28,647 bases of DNA. Origin: Pseudacidobacterium sp036264445. GTDB lineage: Bacteria > Acidobacteriota > Terriglobia > Terriglobales > Acidobacteriaceae. The stretch spans positions 1 to 28,647 of the forward strand of contig DATAQW010000215.1 in assembly GCA_036264445.1 (NCBI GenBank). The letters are read 5' to 3'. The translations under genes and the position numbers were made by a program. Below the pieces are notes generated by a model that saw only the letters and a program-made list of their open reading frames with translations, was not told the DNA's origin and made no database searches. Positions 1-6,102 of the stretch are shown here, piece by piece (the first letter of the stretch is position 1; each line of letters opens with the position of its first letter).

Positions 1-1
1 A

Positions 2-418
2 CTGATTCGCGTCACCAATCTTCAGACAGGGCAATCCGCAGTCATGCGCATTACCGACCGCGGACCATTTGTACAGGACCGTGTGATTGATCTTTCCGTT
101 GCTTCAGCAAAGGCAGTAGGAGTCTGGAGACCAGGCACTGCACAAGTCCGTATTGATGTTTTCGCTGCGCCCAAACCTATTGACGAAGGAGGACGCTGGT
201 GCGTGCAGATTGGAGCATTCAGCAAGGAAAAGGAAGCGCTGAAGCTGGAAGAGCACCTCGAACGAAAATATCGTACCGCAAACGTGATTGAATTTACCGG
301 ACCTACCGGACACTGGGTGCGCATTCGTCCATTGAATGATGACAAGCAACGCGCAGCCGAGATCGCTAAAGAAGTGAAACCAGAGGAAGGTGACGCGTAT
401 TTGGTCCGCCTGGATTGA
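2..418 (+). CDS. RlpA-like septal ring lytic transglycosylase, 3' part (DPBB end + SPOR domain)
   Basis: The reading frame is already open at base 2, so the start lies outside the window; 138 codons plus the stop are present. The visible part begins inside a double-psi beta-barrel: the stretch ITDRGPFVQDRVIDLS matches the conserved RlpA core, which carries the catalytic Asp of lytic transglycosylases acting on denuded peptidoglycan glycan. It is followed by a SPOR-type domain starting near WCVQIGAFSKEKEA, which in this family binds glycan strands at the division septum. The product should be exported to the envelope, although the signal peptide is not visible. The Asp and the SPOR fold are read from motif similarity only. 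The gene ends in an inverted repeat that overlaps its stop codon. The family assignment is fairly sure; the exact in vivo activity is unknown, since some RlpA proteins are only septal scaffolds. Confidence 0.85.
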   Translation: MIRVTNLQTGQSAVMRITDRGPFVQDRVIDLSVASAKAVGVWRPGTAQVRIDVFAAPKPIDEGGRWCVQIGAFSKEKEALKLEEHLERKYRTANVIEFTGPTGHWVRIRPLNDDKQRAAEIAKEVKPEEGDAYLVRLD

Positions 419-428
419 GGTCAATCCA
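411..428 (+). terminator. Inverted repeat over the RlpA stop codon, possible terminator
   Basis: TGGATTGA at 411-418 and TCAATCCA at 421-428 are exact inverted repeats only two bases apart, so about seven base pairs could form around a four-base loop. The repeat contains the TGA stop of the upstream gene. There is only a weak T-rich tract downstream (gatattt), so a terminator role is a guess. Confidence 0.3.
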
Positions 429-579
429 GATATTTCCTAATTGAGTTCGTAAGCATTACCGTCTCGCATGCTCATGACGTGCTTTGCCAAAGGGTCTTTC
501 CCGCTTGAACGTACCGGAATGCGGGATTGAGGACTGACCACGCCAATTGTAGTTAGAATGGCTTCGTCACAGGAGAAGC

Positions 580-1905
580 ATGCTTACACGTCGCGAATTT
601 GCCAAAGGACTCGCCGCCACAACGACCGGACTCGCCATTACCAACACTGCAAAAAGCTATGCACAGATTGTAGGCGCGAATGATCGCGTCAATTTCGCTG
701 TTATCGGCCTGCACAGCCGGGCCTATGCTCACCTTGATGGAATCGTCGCCAACCGTGATTCTGCGCGCATCACGCATGTAGCCGATGTAGACTCCACTAT
801 TCTTTCTAAATACTCGGCAGCAACGGAAAAAGCGATGGGCTCGGTTCCTCAAGGCGACAAGGATTTCAGGAAGGCGCTGGAGTCGAAGGATGTCGATGCG
901 ATCACCATTGCGGCTCCAGATCACTGGCATACGCCTATGGCCATTCTGGGCCTGCAGGCAGGCAAGCATGTTTACGTTGAGAAGCCATGCAGTCACAACG
1001 TGCATGAATGCGAGCTGATTGTCGCCGCACAGAAGAAGTACAACAAGCAGGTGCAGATGGGAAATCAACAACGGTCATCGCCGCACACCATCGAGATTGT
1101 TCAGAAGATACACTCCGGCCTGATTGGCCGCGCCTACTTTGCGAAAGCGTGGTACAGAAATACGCGCAAGTCTATCGGCATAGGTAAAGCTGTTCCCGTG
1201 CCTGCAACTCTCGATTGGGATCTGTGGCAGGGTCCGGCTCCGCGCCGACCCTATAAGGACAATGTTCACCCTTATAACTGGCACTGGTTCAAAATCTGGG
1301 GCACCGGAGAGGCGCTCAATAACGGTACGCACGAAGTGGATGTCTGCCGCTGGGCGCTGGATGTGAAGTGGCCTGATCGCGTTACCTCTTCCGGCGGGCG
1401 CTATCACGATAAAGATGACTGGCAGTTCTATGACACGCTGGTCACCAGCTTTGAGTACCCGGACAAGCTGCTCTCATGGGAGAGCATGTCGTGCAACGGA
1501 ATGCCGCTTTACGGCCGCGACCGCGGATCGGCCATCCACGGAACGGAAGGCACAGTGATTGTTGACCGTGACGGGTATGAAGTCCATGACCTCAAGGGAA
1601 AAATGATTGATCAATACCAGGTGCCGCGTGTGGGTAAAACCTCAAGCGCAGACCTTGTCGGCAGTGACACCATGACGCAGGCACACTTCAAAAACCTGAT
1701 TGATGGTATTCGAACCGGAGCCAGGCTGGATTCACCTATCGACGAGGCCAGCGTGTCAGTCGCCATCCTCCTTATGTCAAATATCGCGTGGGAGGTGCAG
1801 CGCGAGCTTAAGCTCAACTCGTCGACAACCGAGTTCATCAACGATGCGGAAGCCACAAAGCTGCGCGCTCGCACCTACGAAAAGGGCTGGGAGCCGCGTA
1901 TCTAA
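580..1905 (+). CDS. Tat-exported Gfo/Idh/MocA family oxidoreductase
   Basis: This 441-residue NAD(P)-dependent oxidoreductase belongs to the Gfo/Idh/MocA family, which acts on sugars, inositols and related polyols. Residues 1-29 form a Tat-type signal (TRREFAKG, then a short hydrophobic stretch ending at YAQ). The Rossmann part starts at about 37 (VNFAVIGLHSRA), AAPDHWH lies at 111-117, and the EKP motif with the conserved Lys is at 134-136. The C-terminal alpha/beta domain carries substrate-side His residues around NGTHEVDVCRWALD. An AGGAGA ribosome-binding site at 571-576 supports the ATG at 580. The multicopper oxidase gene starts 24 bases after the stop, so the two are probably co-transcribed. 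Folded export by Tat fits a protein that loads its cofactor in the cytoplasm. The substrate cannot be read from the sequence. Confidence 0.9.
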   Translation: MLTRREFAKGLAATTTGLAITNTAKSYAQIVGANDRVNFAVIGLHSRAYAHLDGIVANRDSARITHVADVDSTILSKYSAATEKAMGSVPQGDKDFRKALESKDVDAITIAAPDHWHTPMAILGLQAGKHVYVEKPCSHNVHECELIVAAQKKYNKQVQMGNQQRSSPHTIEIVQKIHSGLIGRAYFAKAWYRNTRKSIGIGKAVPVPATLDWDLWQGPAPRRPYKDNVHPYNWHWFKIWGTGEALNNGTHEVDVCRWALDVKWPDRVTSSGGRYHDKDDWQFYDTLVTSFEYPDKLLSWESMSCNGMPLYGRDRGSAIHGTEGTVIVDRDGYEVHDLKGKMIDQYQVPRVGKTSSADLVGSDTMTQAHFKNLIDGIRTGARLDSPIDEASVSVAILLMSNIAWEVQRELKLNSSTTEFINDAEATKLRARTYEKGWEPRI

Positions 1906-1929
1906 ATAACAAAACCTGCGAGGTAATCT

Positions 1930-3429
1930 ATGGCAGGCGATGCGTTCTCGCGCAGAGCATTCCTGAAAACAACCGGCGCCGCAGCGGCAGCGGCGCTTCT
2001 TCCGATAGGATGCTCACGCGCGGCATTGCCGCCATCTACTCCTGAAGCGCAGCAAAGCGGGCCTGCTGACTATACCCTGCGCATTGCAGTCACGCCTGTC
2101 GAAATCGCTCCTGACAAAATTATTTCTATAGCGACCTACAACGGACAATTTCCGGGACCGCTGCTTCGTCTCAAAGAAGGCAAGCAGGTTACGGTGGATG
2201 TTTATAACGATACCGACACACCAGAGCAGCTTCACTGGCATGGGCAAATGGTGCCGAGTGAAGTGGACGGCGCAGCAGAAGTAGGCTCACCGTTTATTCC
2301 ACCGCACGGCATGCGCCGCATTATTTTTACCCCGCGTCCTGCGGGATTTCGCTTTTATCACACACACTTACGCGCCGGAGCTGATCTGAATGCCGGTCAG
2401 TACAGTGGGCAGGTTGGTCCGGTCTATATTGAGTCATCGCAAGAGCCGGGAAATTATGACCGTGAGGTATTTCTGGTTCTCAAAGAATTCGAGCCGACTT
2501 TCAGCCGTGGCGGCGACATGGCGCAGGACTTTCTTTCGCCATCGACACAAGTGCCGGAGTTAAAAGAGCGCGGCGAATCCGCCATGAAAGCATCGCTCGC
2601 GAAAGGAATGCCGCACGGCTTTGAAGTCGGCTACGGCTCGTTCACCATGAACGGACGCATGCTTGGGCATGGCGAACCAATCAGAGTAAAACAAGGCGAG
2701 CGCATTTTGTTTCATGTGCTCAATGGCAGCGCTACAGAGATTCGCAGCCTCGCCCTACCTGGGCATGTGTTTCAAGTCGTGTCGATGGACGGCAATCCTG
2801 TTCCGAAGGCTACAACCGTTCCAGGTCTTTGGATTGGCACCGCGGAGCGCATTTCCGCAATCGTGGAAATGAATCATCCCGGCGTGTGGGTCCTGGGTGA
2901 TCTGGCAGATGACGATCGCAGCCACGGAATGGGTATCGTCGTGGAATACGCTGATCACAGCGGCAAGCCGCTGTGGATAAAGCCTCCGAACTTTCGCTGG
3001 GATTATTCGGCATTCGCCAAAGCGGGCATAGCGGCACAAACTCCTGATGAAACCATTGAAATGCTGTTTGAGAAAGATAATGCTGCAGATGCTGGATTCA
3101 ATCGATGGATGATCAATGGTACGGCGTATCCCAATACACAGATGATGGCGCAGCCTTCCCATCGCCTGCAGCAGGGCAAGCGGTATCGCATCAAAATGCG
3201 CAATGCCAGTGACGATATCCATCCGATTCATTTGCATCGTCACACCTTTGAGCTGACCAGCTATGGAGGCAAACCGATGTCAGGGTTGATGAAGGATGTT
3301 CTGATGCTCGGCGGCTACCAGGAAGCGGAGATTGATTTCGTCGCCAACAATCCGGGCATGACACTTTTCCATTGCCACCAGCAGCTTCACATGGATTTTG
3401 GCTTTATGACTCTGTTTGATTACGCGTAG
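1930..3429 (+). CDS. Tat-exported multicopper oxidase (laccase-like)
   Basis: This 499-residue, three-cupredoxin multicopper oxidase couples one-electron oxidation of a phenolic or metal substrate to reduction of O2 to water. All four copper motifs are visible: HWHG at 102-105, HTH at 144-146, HPIHLHRH at 431-438 and HCHQQLH at 481-487, with the type 1 Cys at 482. The residue in the axial type 1 position is Phe492, as in high-potential fungal laccases, rather than Met. The N-terminus has a Tat motif (SRRAFLK), an alanine-rich core and Cys28 in the context LPIGC, so it may be a Tat lipoprotein. GAGG at 1920-1923 supports the ATG. It lies between the Gfo/Idh gene and a DoxX gene 11 bases downstream, which suggests one operon. 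No Met-rich segment of the CueO type stands out. Confidence 0.92.
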   Translation: MAGDAFSRRAFLKTTGAAAAAALLPIGCSRAALPPSTPEAQQSGPADYTLRIAVTPVEIAPDKIISIATYNGQFPGPLLRLKEGKQVTVDVYNDTDTPEQLHWHGQMVPSEVDGAAEVGSPFIPPHGMRRIIFTPRPAGFRFYHTHLRAGADLNAGQYSGQVGPVYIESSQEPGNYDREVFLVLKEFEPTFSRGGDMAQDFLSPSTQVPELKERGESAMKASLAKGMPHGFEVGYGSFTMNGRMLGHGEPIRVKQGERILFHVLNGSATEIRSLALPGHVFQVVSMDGNPVPKATTVPGLWIGTAERISAIVEMNHPGVWVLGDLADDDRSHGMGIVVEYADHSGKPLWIKPPNFRWDYSAFAKAGIAAQTPDETIEMLFEKDNAADAGFNRWMINGTAYPNTQMMAQPSHRLQQGKRYRIKMRNASDDIHPIHLHRHTFELTSYGGKPMSGLMKDVLMLGGYQEAEIDFVANNPGMTLFHCHQQLHMDFGFMTLFDYA

Positions 3430-3440
3430 GAAAAACGCTC

Positions 3441-3899
3441 ATGCAGCACAATGATGCTCATTTATCCCGAAGGTTTTCGTGGGGCGTACTCCTGCTCCGT
3501 ATTTTTGTGGGATGGGTCTTTCTCTCCGAAGGAATTCAGAAATTCCTATATCCTGCTGCTCTCGGCACTGGACGCTTCGCTAAAATTGGCATCCCCTATC
3601 CGCAATTCATGGCGCCGTTTGTGGGCGTAGTTGAAATTGTCTGCGGCACATTACTGATTCTGGGTCTTTTCACTTCTCTTGCGACAGTTCCTTTGCTCAT
3701 CGATATCGCGGTTGCCATTGCGACTACAAAGTTTCCCATGTTGATGAAACAGGGCTTCTGGGCGGCGATGCATGAAAGCAGAACTGATTTTTGTATGCTT
3801 CTGGGGTTGATAGCCATCGCTCTTCTTGGCGCGGGTAGGTTTTCACTCGACGCCAAAAGGGTTGCTGCTGCAAAGCCTAGCTTGCAAAATCGCAGTTAA
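3441..3899 (+). CDS. DoxX family membrane protein
   Basis: This 152-residue integral membrane protein has about four hydrophobic helices, at roughly 14-32, 60-77, 82-96 and 116-132. The first carries the DoxX family signature LLRIFVGWVFLSEGIQKF. DoxX-type proteins are linked to quinol oxidase and thiol or redox functions in the membrane, but many members have no known activity. It starts 11 bases after the multicopper oxidase stop and ends 18 bases before the next gene, so it is probably translated from the same transcript. The pairing with an exported copper oxidase suggests a respiratory or redox accessory role; this is inference from context. The family call is good, the function open. Confidence 0.85.
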   Translation: MQHNDAHLSRRFSWGVLLLRIFVGWVFLSEGIQKFLYPAALGTGRFAKIGIPYPQFMAPFVGVVEIVCGTLLILGLFTSLATVPLLIDIAVAIATTKFPMLMKQGFWAAMHESRTDFCMLLGLIAIALLGAGRFSLDAKRVAAAKPSLQNRS

Positions 3900-3917
3900 C
3901 GCCTGCAAGCTGATAGC

Positions 3918-4817
3918 GTGCCGGAACTGCCAGATATCGCTGCATACATCAGCGCGCTTGAACCACGCATTGTAGGCCAGCCGCTCGAACAGGTGCGGTT
4001 AGCGAGCGCGTTTCTCCTACGCACGGTAGAGCCTTCCATCGCAGACGTGGAGGGCCGCGTCGTTCGCGAACTTAGACGCGTCGGCAAGCGCATTGCGATT
4101 GGCTTCGATAACGATCTATGGCTGGTTCTTCATCTGATGATTGCGGGCCGGCTGCACTGGAAGCCTCCTAAAGTAAAGCTGGCAGGACGCAACAATCTGG
4201 CGGCCTTCGATTTTCCGACTGGATCTCTGGTGCTGACCGAAGCCGGAACCAAGCGCCGCGCTTCATTGCACATTCTCAGCGGAGAAGAAGGCTTACGCTC
4301 AGTTGATCCAGGAGGCATCGAGGTTTTCTCAAGTGATCTCGATGCTTTCCGCCACGCGCTCTCCGTTGAAAACCGTACGCTCAAGCGCGCCCTCACCGAT
4401 CCGCGCATTGTAAGCGGTATCGGGAATGCGTATTCCGATGAAATTCTGCATGCAGCACAGCTATCGCCAATCACGCTGACGCACAAGCTAAAGCCGGAGG
4501 AGTGGGAGCGGCTCTTTGCTGCAACGCGAGATACTCTCCAGCTTTGGATCGATCGTCTCCGGGCAGAAGCCAACACCGGCTTTCCTGAGAAAGTTACGGC
4601 ATTCCGAAAAGACATGGCCGTCCACGGGCGTTATGGCGAGCCATGCCTGCGATGCGGCGAAAGAGTGCAGCGCATCAGATATGCCGACAACGAAACCAAC
4701 TACTGCGCACAATGCCAGACGGGCGGGAAAGTCCTTGCTGATCGAAGCCTGTCCCGATTGCTGGGCGCAGACTGGCCGCGCACACTCGACGAACTGGAGG
4801 CACTCAAGAGGAAGTAG
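3918..4817 (+). CDS. Fpg/Nei family DNA glycosylase/AP lyase
   Basis: This 299-residue base-excision repair enzyme removes oxidised bases and nicks the abasic site. The start is GTG at 3918, so that processing exposes the catalytic proline: the N-terminus reads MPELPDI, giving Pro2 and Glu3. Lys57 in the VGKR motif, the helix-two-turn-helix around SGIGNAYSDEIL (166-177) and a C-terminal zinc finger (Cys243, Cys246, Cys263, Cys266) are all present. Unusually, the zinc-finger position normally held by the DNA-phosphate-binding Arg (five residues before the third Cys) is Asn258, and a tail of about 30 residues ending WPRTLDELEALKRK follows the finger. It is therefore a divergent Fpg/Nei subgroup and its base preference cannot be assigned. 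It is the last gene of the four-gene run beginning at 580. Confidence 0.9.
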   Translation: MPELPDIAAYISALEPRIVGQPLEQVRLASAFLLRTVEPSIADVEGRVVRELRRVGKRIAIGFDNDLWLVLHLMIAGRLHWKPPKVKLAGRNNLAAFDFPTGSLVLTEAGTKRRASLHILSGEEGLRSVDPGGIEVFSSDLDAFRHALSVENRTLKRALTDPRIVSGIGNAYSDEILHAAQLSPITLTHKLKPEEWERLFAATRDTLQLWIDRLRAEANTGFPEKVTAFRKDMAVHGRYGEPCLRCGERVQRIRYADNETNYCAQCQTGGKVLADRSLSRLLGADWPRTLDELEALKRK

Positions 4818-4829
4818 ATTTTTTGGACA

Positions 4830-4916
4830 TGGTGCCGAAGAAGGGACTCGAACCCCCACACCCTTGCGGGTACATGGACCTGAACCATGCGCGTCTGCCA
4901 ATTCCGCCACTTCGGC
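4830..4916 (-). tRNA. tRNA-Leu (anticodon CAG)
   Basis: Read on the minus strand, the 5' acceptor strand GCCGAAG (ending at 4916) pairs with CTTCGGC, followed by discriminator A and an encoded CCA (4830-4832). The anticodon stem CATGG/CCATG encloses the loop TTCAGGT, giving anticodon CAG (4880-4882) for CUG codons. A long variable arm (about CCCGCAAGGG) marks a class II tRNA, and the T loop reads TTCGAGT. Two G-T pairs sit in the T stem. No integrase or duplicated 3' end is seen nearby. Confidence 0.97.
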
Positions 4917-4962
4917 AAAGGGTAGAACTCCAGCACGAATGGCTGGAGGAGCAGCAGTTCTT

Positions 4963-4991
4963 AGATTACGGAGTCTGGACAGTTGTGTCAA
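4963..4991 (-). promoter_or_regulatory. Sigma70-like promoter for tRNA-Leu
   Basis: On the minus strand a perfect -35 box TTGACA (4986-4991) is separated by exactly 17 bases from TAATCT (4963-4968). Transcription would start near 4956, leaving a 5' leader of about 40 bases before the tRNA. The leader holds an exact inverted repeat CTCCAGC/GCTGGAG (4928-4934 and 4942-4948), which may be a processing signal. Confidence 0.65.
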
Positions 4992-5047
4992 ACCACGATG
5001 CAGCGATATGAAGCATCTCAGTATCATCGATTTGAGGGCATCTCTGG

Positions 5048-5308
5048 ATGACTGAGACAAGCAATCTGCCGCCGATTCCGGACGAACATGCGCAGCGGCT
5101 TCGCCAACTTCTGCATGACCTGAGCAATGCGCTTGAAATTGTCCTGCAAACGAATTATCTGCTCAGTGTGACGCCACTCGATGACACCGCCCGCCAATGG
5201 CAGCAGATGCTCGATCAGGGTGTGAAGCAGGCAACCAATCTTAATCGCGAGCTGCGCGAGTATGTCCGTGCTCAAAGCAAAAACGCCGCAGGTGACCGCG
5301 GCGTTTGA
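5048..5308 (+). CDS. Small protein resembling a standalone histidine-kinase DHp hairpin
   Basis: I do not recognise this 86-residue protein as a named family. It looks like an antiparallel two-helix unit: helix 1 around residues 14-40 contains LLHDLSNALEIV, which resembles the H-box of HisKA domains (His, acidic residue, two residues, Asn), and helix 2 around 46-76 is amphipathic (QWQQMLDQGVKQATNLNREL). The PAS kinase encoded at 14405 has a comparable H-box (AHEINNPLEAV). There is no ATP-binding domain, membrane segment or signal peptide, so it could act as a phosphotransfer or dimerisation module, or simply be a kinase-derived remnant. No regulator partner is adjacent. The last codons overlap a hairpin that probably terminates osmC from the other strand. 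That it is coding is likely from its coherent helical pattern; the phosphotransfer role is a hypothesis. Confidence 0.68.
   Translation: MTETSNLPPIPDEHAQRLRQLLHDLSNALEIVLQTNYLLSVTPLDDTARQWQQMLDQGVKQATNLNRELREYVRAQSKNAAGDRGV
5279..5306 (-). terminator. Intrinsic terminator of osmC, overlapping the convergent gene's end
   Basis: AAACGCCGC (5281-5289) and GCGGCGTTT (5298-5306) form a perfect nine-base-pair stem with an eight-base loop. Read on the minus strand the stem is followed by five T residues (5283-5279), the usual form of an intrinsic terminator for osmC, which stops at 5327. On the plus strand the same stem has only three T residues. Confidence 0.65.
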
Positions 5309-5326
5309 CTTTGGGGTGCAGGTTGC

Positions 5327-5755
5327 TCAGACCAGTTTTGCGTCCAGCGAGATTTCCGTATTCCCCTTAAACAGGCGTGAAATAGGGCATCCGGCTTTGG
5401 CATCCTGAGCAGCTTTGTCAAAAGCTGCCTCGCTAGCTCCGGGGACCTTGGCTCGCGTGGTGAGATGGATGGCTGTGATGGTGAATCCCGCATCAGTCTT
5501 CTCCAACTTCACTGAGGCCGTAGTCTCCAGCGATTCCGGAGTGAGGTTTGCACTCCCCAGCTGCGCGCTCAAGGCCATGGTGAAGCATCCCGCATGAGCC
5601 GCGGCAATCAGCTCTTCCGGATTGGTGCCGATGCCGTTTTCAAATCGCGTACTGAAGGAATACTGCGTTTCTTTCAAAACGCCGCTCTGTGATGAGATCG
5701 CGCCCTTGCCGTCTTTCAGGTTGCCTTTCCAAACTGCGCTTGCTGTACGCTCCAT
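5327..5755 (-). CDS. osmC: OsmC family organic hydroperoxide peroxiredoxin
   Basis: This 142-residue cytoplasmic thiol peroxidase reduces organic hydroperoxides. It aligns with E. coli OsmC almost end to end from memory: the N-terminal WKGNLKDGKG, the TNPEELIAAAHAGCF block with the peroxidatic Cys57, and the second Cys123 in AKAGCPIS. The conserved Arg37 and the Glu of NPEE that build the active site are present. An AAAGGAG ribosome-binding site (5761-5767) sits five bases upstream of the ATG. OsmC enzymes are usually recycled through lipoylated proteins; no such partner is encoded nearby. The gene is transcribed alone, with its own hairpin terminator in the end of the opposite gene. The gene name is well supported against the related Ohr branch by the match to the E. 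coli protein. Confidence 0.95.
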   Translation of the reverse strand: MERTASAVWKGNLKDGKGAISSQSGVLKETQYSFSTRFENGIGTNPEELIAAAHAGCFTMALSAQLGSANLTPESLETTASVKLEKTDAGFTITAIHLTTRAKVPGASEAAFDKAAQDAKAGCPISRLFKGNTEISLDAKLV

Positions 5756-5898
5756 AACTACTCCTTTGTATTGAGGAAATCTTTAAGCACGCATACGCGC
5801 TTCTGTTACTTCGATGCGACTTTGAGAATATCAATGCCGCGCAGGCTGCGTCGAATGAGTTACTACCGCGACGGTCAAAATTCCGTTAATCTTGCCGT

Positions 5899-6093
5899 GT
5901 GTACCCGCAGGCCCCATCCGAATCATACGATCAGAAACCAGAGCAACAACAGAAACAACAGCTGCGTGAGGAATTGCCTGTACAGCATCATTCGGTCTAT
6001 TGCCCGAACTGTTCATCGCAATTGACGGCGCACCGCTGCAAGCTCGTCTGCAACAGTTGCGGATATTACCTGAGTTGCGCCGACTACTATTAG
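5899..6093 (+). CDS. Small zinc-ribbon protein, function unknown
   Basis: This 64-residue protein has a polar, glutamine-rich N-terminal half (about 1-28) and a compact C-terminal zinc ribbon: CPNC near residues 35-38, a single Cys after HR, CNSC near 52-55, and a final Cys in the unusual tail GYYLSCADYY. Two CxxC knuckles plus two further Cys could bind one zinc ion with two spare ligands. The only start in the frame is GTG at 5899 and there is no ribosome-binding site; TAATCT at 5887-5892 lies where a -10 box of a leaderless transcript would be. It diverges from osmC and converges with the GH127 gene, ending nine bases from it. I believe similar short proteins with the same tail occur in acidobacteria, but this is recollection. 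It may bind nucleic acid or protein; no function can be assigned. Confidence 0.7.
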   Translation: MYPQAPSESYDQKPEQQQKQQLREELPVQHHSVYCPNCSSQLTAHRCKLVCNSCGYYLSCADYY

Positions 6094-6102
6094 CGACTTA
6101 AC

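Noticed and set aside
4830..4991. tRNA-Leu as an integration site for a mobile element
   Set aside because: No integrase gene, no duplicated tRNA end and no composition change beside it.
4516..5055. A 179-codon plus-strand frame running across the tRNA-Leu gene
   Set aside because: It overlaps the Fpg/Nei gene in another frame and reads through the tRNA, so it cannot be a normal gene.
5771..6025. An 84-codon frame overlapping the zinc-ribbon gene
   Set aside because: No recognisable pattern, and it overlaps the better supported zinc-ribbon frame.
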